NCBI RefSeq assembly: GCF_018446385.1
Contig: NC_056000.1
Span: forward strand, 29,838,011-29,902,010
Source: Zingiber officinale
Taxonomy: Eukaryota > Streptophyta > Magnoliopsida > Zingiberales > Zingiberaceae
DNA length: 64,000 nt
Direction: 5' to 3'
Numbering within the stretch: position 1 is the first letter of the stretch; every line of letters begins with the position of its first letter. The notes beneath the pieces are model-generated. The model was not told the origin of the DNA, did not search any database, and saw nothing but the letters and a program-made list of their open reading frames with translations. Both the position numbers and the translations under genes were made by a program. Positions 25,651-38,629 of the stretch are shown one piece after another.

Positions 25651-25861
25651 CTTAAGAATTGTACATGAATCCGTTGTCTAATAAAAGGCCTAACAAAGTA
25701 GTAAGTTATGAGTTTGTTAAATATTAAATGAATAGTATGTGTCACCTTATGTGTAGAATCCTAATGAGTTTATATCTTCTGTGATGGGGTTATAGCACAT
25801 CACCATGTACATATATTTGAGATCCATACCTACAATCTATGAGTGCAATCAACTTTTAGTT

Positions 25862-27469
25862 AAGGAGACTCTTACAAACTTGTTCTTGCAAGAATACAAC
25901 AAGAAATAAGAAAGGATAAATACAATTGAAAATGACTTTACAATCAAAATCTTGCTTGTTTAATATCTTGTAGCTAGCTTGGAAATGCCTCTTGATGGTT
26001 TGAAAAAACAACAGTACTATCCTCTAAAACCCCCAAGAACTAGTGGCGAAAACTCCTCGAAACCCTTCTTTTAAAGCCTTTAAGTTGGGGTTGATTTTCA
26101 TCTATCAATCGACTAATCTTACCTATCAGTCAATTGATATGTCTCTAGCATTATTTTGTCGTTGAATGGCCACTGACACTTTTGAAATCTGTATGATGTT
26201 GTCTCTAATATGAATATTAGTCGACTGATGTCAATCTCATTCGATTGATTCAAATAGTCAAATTGGGCAAGTGAATCTCACTCACTTTTGTGCTCTTTAA
26301 TTCAACATTAGTCGATTGATGTCCAACTTCAATCGACTGATCACATCAGTGAAACAGAGTATGCAAGTCCCACTCGCTTCTATGTTCTTCACGAAACCAT
26401 CAGTCAACTGATGTAACTCATCAATTGATTGATTCATCAGTTGAACTGAGCAACTGAGTTTGATATGCATCTGCCCCGATTTTATAAATTTATTAGTCGA
26501 CTAATAGAATTTATATATACTAAACTGTAGCGCATTGCAATGGTACTGTAACACTATAGTCAACACTGTAGCAAATCCAAATTTTAGATTTGGTAATTTT
26601 TTTCATCCTTTAGTCAATCGATATATCTTATCAATCGACTAATACTTCTATTTCAGCTTTACTTTAGCTGAATTCTCACTTTCCCTGATATTCAATTGAC
26701 TTCGACCTTCTAGGACTTTTTTTGCTCAACATCCGATCAATCTTGACCTGCTGAGACTTCTCATTGCTTGATATCTAGTCAATCTTGACATGCTGTAACT
26801 TCTTTATTGTCTAGCATCCAGTTAATCTTGACTTGTTAGAACTTTTTGTCTCGCCGCTAAGTGTCCGGTCATCCGTGACCTACTTAGACTTTCCATCTCG
26901 TGACAAGTGTCCAGTTCTCCATAACTCACTTAGACTTTCCATCTCATGTCAAGTGTCTGATCCTCATGACCCATTTGGACTTTCCGTCTCATGCCAAGTG
27001 TTCGGTCTTTTATGATCCATTTGGACTTTTTGTCTCGTGCCAAGTATCCGGTCTTCTATGATCCACTTGAACTTTCCATTTCATGACAAGTGTATGGTTC
27101 TCCATGACCCGCTTGGACTTTCCGTCTCGTGCCAAATGTTTAATCTTCCATGATCTACTTGGACTTTCCTCTTGCCAACTCCCTATTGGACTTCCAATCA
27201 CCAAGTGTCTGGTCCTCCATGACCTACTTAAACTTCCCACTTGCCAACTTCCTGTTGGAATTTCGATCAATAAGTGTCTGATCAATCTTGACCCACATGG
27301 ACTTTTCTCTTACCAACTTCCCTGTTAGACTTCTGATATCATCAAGTATTCTGTCAACCTTGACCTACTTGACATCTTATTATAATTAACATATTGATCA
27401 AATATCAAAACTCATACTCGAGTCAACCCAAGCTTAGTCAACCTTGATCCGAGGTCAATTGCACCAACA
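25862..27469 (-). repeat. Truncated 3' LTR of the SIRE-like element
   Basis: Homologous to 33690-34580 and 35451-35966, for example ctagcttggaaatgcctcttgatgg at 25975 and 33805. It has a cluster of ATCGACTGAT-type palindromes (26090-26640) and repeated gtgtccggtc/cacttggactttcc units (26850-27360). The start ccaaca is at 27464-27469. Confidence 0.8.
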
Positions 27470-28895
27470 ATATCTCTTTTTTTGATGTTTGACAATATAT
27501 TTAAGTTAGACTAACTCATTAGCTCAATTTTTTTTATCCTACTTCTCATGTCAAAGCATGAATGAGGATTTCTAACTTAAACCCTATATTCTTCCCATTT
27601 GGTATACATCAAAAATCTTTTCTCGTGATTTATTTATCTTAAACTTCCAACATCACAATGGAGGTTCCCTATCTTTTATTGTTTTCAATGCTCAATCTTG
27701 AGTATACACCCATTATTTTTCTTCTCAATCCTTCAAATCTACCCCCTTCATTTCCAATTCATGCCTTTAAGGTGGATCATCCTCTCAAAGCACTGTGGAA
27801 CTTCTATCATTACACCAATAATGATTTGGAGTTCCTAAACCTTTAGGAAGTTCAAAAATTTATGTCATAAGATTAAAAATTCAACCTTAAATCTAAACCT
27901 CACCCAAGTCCTCATTCTTTTCCTTTCAACTTCCTTTTTATCATTTTCACCAAAAAAAAATACTTTTGAATGCTTATCCGAGCATATTAGAGGGCGAGAG
28001 ATAATTAAGATGCATAGGAGTGATTTTAAATGACTAAAATAATCTATTTTAATAAAAAATATAGTCATCAGTCGATTGATGACAGATATCAATGATTGAT
28101 TGATTGAAAACTACAATTTTAATTTTTAGATTGAATTTTAGAAAAATATAAGCAATTCTATATTTTTTTAAAAATCATGAAATTTCATCTAGACATTTCT
28201 TATGTTAAACACTATCTAACATTTCACTTATAACAAATGTATTCCAATACACATACAAGTTAATTCTATAGTCCTTGTAAAATGTATAAATTAGTTTTCT
28301 CTAAACTAAGGGATTATGTATCTCTAACTAGGAATTTTAAACTTTATCATCCTACCTAGGATGTCAACTAATGTTATTATCCTTAATTATAAAGAATTGA
28401 AATAATGCATGTAAATGAGTCGCTTTCCATCAATTGCATAACATCATAAAGAAATATAACAAACTTAATGATGTATATATGACATGATATGTATTATTTT
28501 TTATGGCAGGATAAATGCATAATATGATGATATGACATGCGATAGGGTGCACAAACATGGTAGTTATAGCTCATAAGAAAATACCTAGATTTTCATCTAA
28601 GTATCATCAACTAATTACTATGCCAAATTAATGATTTGACATAGGTAGCCCTATCTCTCTTGAATGTGCCAAGATCCTAACTTGTCATACTTTAGAAGTC
28701 TATCATATTTATGCAAATTTGATTAATCTTAATACTCTAAAATTTTTTATTAGCACACTATAAACTCTTCAATGATAAAAATTAACTTCTCATTTTCAAG
28801 ATATCACAATACCTTGAAAATGCTCCAAGAATGCTAACTTCACTATGGTTGGGTTAACTACCTTTCCAATTAGGGCTGACATACCTTATATCCAT

Positions 28896-30045
28896 CTAAT
28901 ATAAAGAGAGCATACTTTTAGGAACCCAACACCTGTTGGAGCTCCTTGGGTGCACTAGGTACTCACTAGGGATAACCTCCCTAAATACCTTCATAATGAC
29001 TTTTCTAGACTTCTTATAAGCCTTAGTCATTATAGTTTTCTTAATATCAACACTAGGGATAACACCCCTTATAACTTTGATTTGACTTCTAGACATAGAG
29101 TTAGTTCCATAGTTATATGAAACTTTATAGTATGAGGTCATATTTTTCTTAGACTTAGGTTTGTATCCTAAACCTTTCTAGCCCTTAGATGACTATTGTC
29201 TATTTAAGCTTAGATCCTGTTTCTTTGACCCTTTAAGCATATTTTCCATCTTGCTAAGAGTTTTCCCTAGCTTATTAAGTCTTGAACTCAAGATTTGATT
29301 TTCAATCCTCAAATTCTCAAATCTTGATTTTTCATTATTGCTTTAGATAATTTTTTTTCTAAACATATGTCTAATTTTCTTATAATTTTTATCTAGATTA
29401 TTTTCTACTTTCCTATCCTTAGGTAGAGTTATTCTAGTATGATAATTATCCTTGGATTTATCATACCTTCTATTTTCAAGATAATAAGTAATAAAATTAT
29501 AAAATTTAAGTCAAGCATGCTTTTTATCATGGCGTAAAGGAATAACATTATTAAATGATACCTTAGATGTGCTCTTAAAAGATCCTTTTGATTTGAGCTT
29601 TCTCCTTTGCTTTTATTTTGATGCTTCCCTTTTCGACATTGATTCTGATAATTTCTTTGTTGATTGCATGAGAAACACACAATGCACTTTTTGTTCTTTC
29701 GAATCATGAGGCCAACATATTTTCATTTCTCTTTCACCTTGGGTGTCATGTTAACCTTCTTCTAGACTAATTTCGGACGCTTATTCTTATAGTGTCCATT
29801 CTCCCTACACTCGAAACATATTATATGATCTTTATTTTATGAATTGAAATCGATATACCTTCGCAAGTTGAAATATCTCCGTTCGTAGGGGTGGCACAAT
29901 CATCCTCATTGGCTTCGGATGTCGAGGGTTCTTCTTGTTCCAATGTCAATGGTCTACGATCCCCCTCAATCTTGAGGTGAATGCTTCTTCATCTTTCATC
30001 TCGATATTGAGTATCTCTCAACCTTTGAGTTCTCTTGCTCTAGTG
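28896..30045 (-). pseudogene. Gag/linker remnants of the SIRE-like element
   Basis: Minus-strand scraps: a damaged zinc knuckle near 29780-29840 (ICFECRENGHYKN, final Cys replaced by Arg) and near 28900-28970 the linker motif VIPSEYLVHPRSSNRCWVPK, also seen in the 7-13 kb element. Multiple stops and frameshifts; not functional. Confidence 0.65.
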
Positions 30046-30050
30046 TCAAT

Positions 30051-32918
30051 TGTAGGATCAATGTACGTGGGGGAGGGGGGGGGTTAAATCACATGTATTT
30101 TAAAACTTTTCTTTTTTTTTTTTAAAAAAATAGGGTGTGTAGCGGAATAGAACTAAATACGACAAAGAAAACAAAAAGACAATAATATACATGTATTTTA
30201 CTTAGTTCAGAACCTTTGACAACTCCTAGACCTGGGTCTTTTGAACATTTCTGATAGGTAATCCACTAAAATTAATTGTAATTGAATACAATGAAAAGGG
30301 AGGAAAGTGTAATAGGCCTACACTTCCTTATGCAAAATTAATTAGCTATAAATTAAACGTTATCCAACCGAAGATGGAGAAATGATTATCTCGAATGTTG
30401 GAGTTGGTCCATCTATACTAGTTGGGTGTAACAGTATCACAACACAGCAATAATAAGTCGGAGCTGTCGGACGATCGAGAAATCATGTAGAAAAATTTTG
30501 TCTTTGCTCTTGGCCGAACCCTCTTTTATACAGCACTAGAGGTGCCTCCAATAGTGCTTATTTGATCCGTAAACTTTGGACTTTATCTGCTTCGAGGCAG
30601 CTCCATCAGCTCTGAGATGCCTCTAGTCTGCTCTCAAGCATCTCTAGTCCACTCTGAGGCGCCTCCACGTAGTGAAGCTTCATCATCAAATTCTATCTAC
30701 GCAAAGGTGCCTCCAACTTGCTCAGGGCGCCTCCATCACCTCAGCCGAGGGCACCTCCCAGCACTTGAGGTGCCTCTAGCACTGTTTATCCTAGATAAAT
30801 TTTTACAATTAACTCCTGTAAAATTAAGTTAGTCCAATAACAAAGATAACCTACAAAATATAGTTAGAACATAAAATAAAATAAGATTTATAAATTAGAT
30901 CCTGTCTTATCACGATTAGAATCTAGTCTTGGTCTCAATTTAGATTTTCAAAATAGATCTAAGTTGGACTAGTGCCTATAGTCCCACTGGACTCATTTCT
31001 CACTGGAACTCTTTCCTTCAGTTATTTATTTGACCTTACCTGCCAAATATTTGGTCCTACAGACCTATTTGGATTTTTTTTGGTCTTGCTTAGTGTCTAA
31101 TCAACTTTCCTGTAATACTAAGTTATCACAGTAAATATGAAATATTAAAGTAAAGCAATATTAGCAGTTTTCAAAATTAACTGGTCTGGTCGATTATGTG
31201 CGGTCGACTGAAAACCATTCAATCACACATATTTGGAGTTCATTCCTCTAAGACTTTCCATTACCTATGGTTACCTCTTCTTATGATTTTTCACTGCCTA
31301 GCTTTATTCACTGGGATTTTCACTACCTAATTTCACTCACTATGGCCTAATTTTACTCAGTAGGACTTCCACCATCTAACTTCACTTGCCAGGGCCTAAT
31401 TTTAATTATCAGGACTTCCATCACCTAACTTAACCCACTAGGGTCTAGCTTTACTCACTAGAACTTCCAACACCTAGCTTCACTCACTAAAGCCTAGCTT
31501 CACTCACTAGGACTTTCATCACCTAGCTTCATTATTAGAGCTTAACTTCACTCACTAGGACTTGTACTACTTGGATTCAGTCACCATGACTTCAACCACC
31601 TAGCTTAACTAATTAGGATCTATCTTCACTCACTAAGACTTTCACTGCCTAGCTCCACTCACCACAACTTCAACCACCTACCTTCACTCACTATGACATA
31701 GCTTTACTCACTAGTGCAAGTACCTCGAATGAGTTTTGATGTAATCAGTTGAATTAAGTTAGGATCTATTATTTGATCCCTTGTGTCTAAGTGTACAGGG
31801 ACTTAGGAGCACAAAAAGTCGAGCGAAAAATATAGCTAGCAATAATGATGACATGGGAAGCGAGTTAACATGCTTGGTGTATTTGAAGGACGAGGAACTG
31901 TAAAAGAGTACACCAGTGAATAAGAAGAAGATAGCAACACTCCCGAGAGATGAGAAGCTGAAGAGAAAGAATACTCAAGGAGAAGGTCATAATTGAGTTC
32001 GGGTGAACTCAACTCTGGAAGGTCGGAGAATCACCCAAGCGATTGGATAAGTCAACTACTGAGTTGACTTTATCCAGGCACCTGGAGAAAGTCTAAGTTC
32101 CTAGGCTCCAGGTGTCCAGATCATGTCTAGATGCCGAGATGTCTCATCCAAGTCAGCGAGATGTTGCAGTGACAATGAGCACTGGAGTACACGTCAGCTA
32201 ACTCTGGCGCCCGACCGGGTCCAGGCGCCCAAGATGCAAAGATCCATTGGAAAGAATCTGTTGTGAAGTGGATAGAGTCAACCACATATAGGCACTTTAA
32301 CTGGGTCCAGGTGTCCGAGAGGTGTCACGTCAATCAACGGCTAACTTTGACCAGTAGGCTATAAATAGAGCCCTGATATTTAAGACAACACACTTGTACT
32401 TTCGTTTTCATACTCTATTTTTACTGTTCTTGTTCTTAAACATTGTAAGGGGCTACTTCGCCCCCGATCCTTATCGAAGAAGAAGATTGATAGTGCTTTC
32501 TATAGTCTTGGATTAACAACCACTAAAGTTGTAGTCAAGTAAATATTCGAGTCCCTACTTTCTATTTATGCATTTGTTTCAAATTAACTAACATATGTTT
32601 TGTCCTTGTTAAGTTCTGAAATCAAGATAAAGTATTAATTCTAACTTGTAGGCTATTCACCCCCCCCCTTCCCAGTCACGTTTAGCAGGCCTCATCGGAC
32701 CTACAACTAGGACTTCCCCTTACCTAGCTTCCAATTAAGATTAGTCACTCAGTAGGCTTCTCACATGCCTAACCTCCGATTAGGGCTTACTCTTGCTAGT
32801 CATCTACTCTAGACTTCTATCTTCCAAACATCAAGTCCTGTTTCGATTAATCCTTGGTCTCGACCAGACTTAGATACATTATCAAACATCAAAATCTTAG
32901 AGGTTGATTGCACTAACA
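30051..32918 (-). mobile_element. Solo LTR inside the SIRE-like element
   Basis: Runs from TGTAGGATCAATG to GCACTAACA with exact target duplication TCAAT (30046-30050 and 32919-32923). About 1.87 kb once the nested solo LTR 31715-32705 is removed. It carries GAGGCGCCTC-type palindromes (30590-30790) next to a minus-strand TATA box (tgtataaaagaggg, near 30525) and a ctagcttcactcactagg tandem array (31290-31710). Confidence 0.88.
31715..32705 (+). mobile_element. Solo LTR nested in another solo LTR
   Basis: 991 bp, TGCAAGTACC to GGACCTACA, exact target duplication ACTAG (31710-31714 and 32706-32710). Same superfamily as 7249-8131. TATA box at ctataaatagagccc (about 32350), and the LTR-end block ggctattcacccccccc. 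Confidence 0.9.
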
Positions 32919-33440
32919 TCAATGAGTCTCCTTTCTTGGGCTTGTCTTCACTTTGTGTTGAGGTTGGATCTTCATAAAGTTTTTGCAAGCTTGTTCAATA
33001 TATCCTTTACATCCCAATATTTACCTATCTTACAAAAGACATCGTTAGGTAAAATATTTGATAGTAATTTAGTTACCTTTTCATTACCTCAGATTTTTAA
33101 ACTTTTTCATTAGTCCATTTGCTCCTCCTAAGAAGTTTATCTTTGTATCTCTTGGAGCTTCAAATCCTTCCATTAACTATTGCTCTATGTTCATTATGAG
33201 AAGATATTTCATCCTTAACTTCCGATGCTTGAATCCTCCCAATCTGAATAGTAGAGATACTCAGATGTCATATCCAAATCCATCTCGAGATTCTATTTGA
33301 AAATCCAAATTTCCTTTGGTGTTGGCTTCTTCTGGCGGTCAATCCAATGACTTGTTTCTATTGAAGAGCTCAAAATCACTCCTTCTTCTTTCCTCTAACT
33401 CATGCTTTTTCTGATGGTTAGTCCGATTAAGAATGATCTC

Positions 33441-33452
33441 GCTTTGATATCA
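33441..33452 (-). promoter_or_regulatory. Decayed primer-binding site
   Basis: The minus strand reads TGATATCAAAGC next to the LTR end CCTAACA, against the usual TGGTATCAGAGC. Both differences are G-to-A, as from methyl-cytosine deamination on the other strand. Confidence 0.65.
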
Positions 33453-34580
33453 CTTGTTAGGATTGTGTGACTTAGAAGGGATGAATAACTTCGATCGCTT
33501 CTCTTTGATGCTTTGTGCTTGTTATTGAATGCACAACAGAAACCTTTCTTCACTCTTGACTCTACATGCACAACACCTTGGTTTACTTAGTATCGACATT
33601 CTTGAGGTGACTAATTTAAGGGTTTACCCCTAGTAATCTTTTCCACTAAGAACTCTCTCATTCTCAAAAATTTTCCAGAGGCGGAGAAGTCTCTTACAAA
33701 CTTATTCTTACAAAAGCACAACAAGAAACAAGAAAGCAAAGATAAATATAATAAAAAATGACTTTATAATCAAAACCTTGCTTGCTTGATCTCTTATAGC
33801 TAGCTTGGAAATGCCTCTTGATGGTCCAGAAATATAGCAACACTATCCTCCAAAACCCCCAAGAATTGGCAACAAAAAACTCCTCAAACCCTTATTTTAA
33901 AGCTTTTAGGTTAAGCCTAATTTCTGGCTATCAATCGACTGATCTTACCTATTAGTTGATTGATATATCTCCGACACTATTCTTGTTGTTGAATGACCAC
34001 TAATACTTCTGAAATCTGTCTAATTTTATCTCTAATTTGAACATCAGTCAACTAATGTCAACAATCGTTCGACTGATTCAAATAGTCAAATTAAGCAAGT
34101 GAATTCCACTCGCTTTTGCTCTCTTTAATTTGTTATTAATCGAATAGAGCTCACGAGTCCCACTCGCTTTTGTGCTCTTCATGAAGCCATCAGTTGAATT
34201 GAGCAACTAAGTTTGATATGCACCTGCCCTGACTTTCTAAATTTATCAGTTAACTAAACTGTAGCGCACTACAATGATACTATAGCACTGTAGGTGGCAC
34301 TGCATGTAGTAGTACTATAGTAAATCCTAATTTTAGATGTGGGGGTTTTTGCATCCATTAGTCAATCAATACATCTTATCAATCGAGTAATACTTCTATT
34401 TTAGCTTTACTTAAGCTGAATTCTCACTTTGCTTGACTTCAACCTTCTAGGATTTTTTTTTCTTAACATTCAGTCAACCTTGATATGTCAAGATTTCTTA
34501 TTGCCTAGAATCCATTCAATCTTGACTCGTTAGAACTTTTTTTATTGCCAATCATCTGGTCAACCTTGACATGCTGGAAT

Positions 34581-35450
34581 TGTAAGTACCTCGTGGTAGT
34601 TTTGATGTAATCAACCAAGTCAAGTTAGGCCCTGTTATATTTTGATGTCTTGTGTCTGAGTGTGCAGGAACTTAAGAACACAGGAGGTTGAACGAAAGAT
34701 GTAGCTAGCAAGAAGGACGACATGAGAGAGAGTTGATGGACTCAGTGCGTCCGAAAGATGAGATGCTACAGAAGAGTATGCTGGCGGACGAGAAGGAAGC
34801 GCGTGACAGTTCCGAGGGATGAGAAGCTAGAGCGAAAGGTTCCTTGAGAAGGCCGGAAAATAGGTTCGGGTGAGCCATATTCCGGATGACCGAAATCACC
34901 CAAGCGAGCAGAGCCGAAGCGGAAGCTGGACAAAAAGTCAACTTGTTGTTAACTATGGTCTGAGCGCCTAGAGCGATTTTAGCCGACCGAACTTTGGGTG
35001 CTTGGAGCTGGTCTGGGTGCCCAAACCATTTCGGGTGCCGAGGGCTCCCCCGAGGGTGCCCTCGACTGCGGATCAGATTTAACAGGGTCTGAGCGACCGG
35101 AGAGGGTCTAGGCACTGGAGCAGAAAGTTTATCGACACGCCACATGTTGTGATCCGGTGTGACGTGGATAAAGTTCTATCCACTTTCAGGCACCTGAAAC
35201 CCTTCCAGGCACTCCAATCAGGGCTATAAATACAATCATGATCCCAGTAGCTAAACACAACACTTGTAAACAATTCTTCATTTGTGTAGCTTTGTAATTG
35301 AGTACTTTAACTGTTGTAAGAGACTTCTCCGACTGAAGGAGATTTATAGTGAGCTTTCAATGTCTTGGATTAGCAATTCTCTGATTGCAAATCAAGTAAA
35401 ATCTCTGCACCTCTTTCTTTTATTAATTTGCTTGCTATTTCTTTCAACAG
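34581..35450 (+). mobile_element. Solo LTR nested in the 5' LTR
   Basis: Starts TGTAAGTACCTCG; same family as 36368-37278 but lacking the last 100 or so bases including the attcacccc block. Flanks GGAAT (34576-34580) and GGACT (35451-35455) fit a one-mismatch target duplication of host ggaactttttg. The end is not a clean CA, so the right border is uncertain by a few bases. Confidence 0.75.
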
Positions 35451-35966
35451 GGACTTTATGCTTCATCGCTTAGTGTTCGATCACCCGTGACCCACTTAGA
35501 CTTTTCTTCTTGTGTCAAGTGTTCAATCCTCCATGATCCACCTGGACTTTCTGTCTCATGCCAAGTGTCCGGTCTTCCATGTCTCACTTAGACTTTTCGT
35601 CTTGTGCCAAGTATTCAGTCCTCTATGACCTACTTAGACGTTCCTCTTGCCAACTCTCAGTTGGACGTTTGATCACCAAGTGCCTGGTCCTCCATAATCC
35701 ACTTGGACTTCTCTCTTGCCAACTTTTCGTTGAACTTCTGATCACCAAGTGTCTCATCAACCTTGACTCATTTGGACTTTTCCTCTTGCCAACTTCCCTA
35801 TTGAACTTTGACATCATCAAGTATCTGCCCAATTTTGACCTACTTGACTTTTTTACCATAAGTATTTGGTCAACACCTACTTGATATTTTACTAACATAT
35901 TGATCAAACACTCGAGTCAACCTGAGCTCGGATAACTTGGTTAACCTTTACCTGAGGTTGTTACAC

Positions 35967-37303
35967 TGGGGGTGATCAAATTAAATCAATAAAACCAAAT
36001 TAACTGAATTGAATCAACCAAATTTAGAAATTTGATTCGATTAATTCAATTTTTAATTTTTTTAAAAAAATTAGGTTTAATTTTTGGTTAATTCGGTTTG
36101 GTTTCAATTTTGAAATTGATAATTTGGTTAAACCAAATACATATATTAATTTAATGAATTTTATTTAAAAATATAATTAATTAAATAAAAATTAAATATA
36201 ATTAATTTATTTTTAAAATTTCGGTTGATTCGGTTGAAAATCGAATTAACTCATATTTAATTGGCTCAGTTTGTTCGATTTTCGTAGAAAAATTTGGTCG
36301 TTTCGATTGTTTTAAAAAATTTTTGGTTTGTTCGATTTTTGGTTATTCGGTTTGGTCGGTTCGGTTTTGTAAGTACCCCGTGATAATTTTGATGTGATCA
36401 ACCAAGTCAAGTTAAGCCTTGTTATATTTTAATGCCTTGTATTTGAGTGTGCGGGAACTTAGGAACACAGGAGGTCGAGCAAAAGACGCAGCAAACGAGA
36501 AGTATGACATGGGAGAGAGTCGACGGGCTCGGTGCATCTAAGGGATGAGGTGCTGTGAAAGAGTATACTGGCAGATGAGAAGGAGATGCACGACGTTTCC
36601 GAGGGACGAGAAACCGGAGCGGAAGGTTGCTCGAGAAGGCCGAAAAATGGATTCGGGTGAGCCCTATTCCGGATGACTGAAATCACCCAAGCGAGTGGAG
36701 CCTGAGTGGAAGCCGGATGATAAGTCAACTTACTGTTGACTGTGGTCTATGCGCTTGGAGCGATTCCAGATGCCCAGAGTTGGCCCGGGCGTCCTCGACT
36801 GTGGATCAAGTTTGATAGGGTCTGGGCGCTCGGAGCGGGTCCAGGAGCTCAAACTAGAAAGTTTATCGAGACGCCACCTGTTGCGATCCGGTTCAACGCG
36901 GATAAAGTTCTATCCACGTCTAGGCACTTGGAACTCTTCCAGGCACCCCGATCAGGGCTATAAATATAACCCTGATCCCAGTAGCTAAATATAATACTTG
37001 TAAACATTCTATTTTCAGTTTAACTTTATAATTGAGTGCTTTAATTGCTATAGGAGACTTCTCCACCTGAAGGAGATTTATAGTGAGGTTTAACGTCTTG
37101 GATTAGTAATTCCCTGATTGCAAACTAAGTAAACCTCTGTACCTCTTTCTCTTGTTAATTTGCTTTCTATTTCTTTTTTGTACAAATGTTTATGTTGATA
37201 AAATTATAAGTCGAGAAAGGTGTTCATTTTTTGATTTCAGGCTATTCACCCCTTCTAATCAGCCGCAAGGGACTAACAGATTTTAATCGAATGCTTAGCA
37301 CTA
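35967..37303. mobile_element. hAT-type MITE, itself carrying a solo LTR
   Basis: About 425 bp after removing 36368-37278. The ends TGGGGGTGATC and (reversed) TAGTGCTAAGCATTCG resemble hAT termini; the body has the typical tcggttcggtttt runs. The 8-bp target duplication GATTACAC is complete at 37304-37311 and one base shorter (GTTACAC) at 35960-35966. No coding capacity. Confidence 0.65.
36368..37278 (+). mobile_element. Solo LTR nested in the MITE
   Basis: 911 bp, TGTAAGTACC to GGGACTAACA, flanked by GGTTT and GATTT. TATA box gctataaatataacc near 36958; LTR-end block ggctattcacccc. Closest relative in the window is 34581-35450. Confidence 0.85.
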
Positions 37304-37573
37304 GATTACACCAACATCAAGAATCTACTAGGACTTGGGGCTCGGAGTCAACACTTGGGCAATTGGCCATGAGCACGCGTGTGATTGTTGTAAGGAGTCA
37401 ATACTTAGCAACCCACTCAAACTTGAACCACTCAAGCATAGTGTTTGGGGTGGTCGGATATGCACATATGTAAGGTGTTTTAGCATTCACCAAGTAGACA
37501 ATCAGGAACCTATTCAGGCTTGAGACTCAAAGTCAACATTCAAGCAGCCGGCAGCAAACATGCACGTAGTTGT

Positions 37574-38624
37574 TGTTGGATCGCGGCGGCCGACTAGAAG
37601 GGAGGTTGGATAGCCCTGCAAAAATAAAGATCAACCCTTCTCGAACTCCTTAAACTAACACTTGCATAAAATAAATAAGCAGAAAGTAAAAGAAGAGGCT
37701 CACAAAGATTTGACTTGGTTACAACCGGAGAGGTTGTTAATCCAAGGAAAATGTCGCATTAGTGTCTCCTTCAGACGGAGAAGCCTCTTACAGCAGTGAA
37801 AGCGCAAAAAGAAAGAAGCTACACTAACAGGGAAGCACACAAGTGTTGAATACACAGTTTCTTGTTTTCTATAGCTTTTGGACCAAGACTGTATTTATAG
37901 CCTTGGTCAGGGAGTCTGAAAGGGTTCCAAGTGCCTGGGAGGGGATAAAATTTTATCCTTTCGCAACGGATCGCGTTTGACGCGATCCTGGTCAAAAAGT
38001 CAACTCCGGACTCCCAGAATGGTTCCGGGTGCCTCGAGCTGTTCCGAGCGCCCCGGGCTGTTCCGGGCGCCCCAGACTGTTTCGGGCGCCCCGGATGGGG
38101 AAAGTCAACCTCGTTGACTTTTTCAGCCCGGGTCTTCTGCTTCGGCTCCATTCACCTCAGTCTGGGTCTTCTGCTCGCTTGAGTGATCTTGGCTATCCGG
38201 AATATGGCTCACCCGAACCCAACTTCCGGCCTTCTCGAGCAGGCTTCCACTCCGGCTTCTTGTCCCTCAGAATTGTTGCATGCTTCCTTCTCGTCCGCCA
38301 GTGTACTCATCCGCAGCTCTTTATCCCTCGGTCGCACCCCGTGCCGACCTTCTCTCTAGCTGCATCTCTTGCTCCCGGAGCAATCTTCCGCTCCGGCTTC
38401 TCGTCTCTCGGAAACACTGCACGCTTTCTTCTTGTCCACCAATGTACTCTTCCGTAGCACCTTATCCCTCAGACGCACTCTCCCGTGTCGTCATTCTCAC
38501 TAGCTGCATCTTTCGCTCGACTCCTTGAGCTCCTAAGCTCCTGCACACTTAGACACAAGGTTAAAATACTACAGGACCTAACTTAATTTGTTGATCACAC
38601 CCAAACAACCTTGAGGTTCCAACA
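37574..38624 (-). mobile_element. Solo LTR (GCGCCC family)
   Basis: 1051 bp in minus orientation, exact target duplication GTTGT (37569-37573 and 38625-38629). Contains gggcgccccgg-type motifs at 37995-38095 and, on the minus strand, the TATA region tataaatacagtc near 37890. Same superfamily as 7249-8131. Confidence 0.9.
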
Positions 38625-38629
38625 GTTGT

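Larger units (their letters stand above)
25862..37316 (-). mobile_element. Decayed SIRE-like Ty1/copia element with multi-level nested insertions
   Basis: Minus orientation. The left (3') LTR, 25862-27469, is truncated at its outer end; the right (5') LTR, 33455-37316, is interrupted by a solo LTR and a MITE. The LTR start reads TGTTGGTGCAATTGACC on the minus strand. A purine-rich tract precedes the left LTR at 27470-27484, and a PBS-like TGATATCAAAGC sits at 33441-33452 (two G-to-A changes from the usual site). The internal part has only gag scraps around a large solo LTR at 30051-32918. No target duplication can be tested because the left end is lost. Confidence 0.75.
33455..37316 (-). repeat. 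5' LTR of the SIRE-like element, split by insertions
   Basis: The outer end ccaaca at 37311-37316 is recovered only after removing the MITE at 35967-37303, which rebuilds gaggttg/attacaccaaca matching the left LTR end. A solo LTR sits at 34581-35450. Confidence 0.75.

Noticed and set aside
27010-27328. Frames with repeated Ser-Arg-Ser-Trp or Cys-Leu-Val-Leu-His-like units on both strands
   Set aside because: Translation of the gtgtccggtc/cacttggactttcc tandem units of an LTR.
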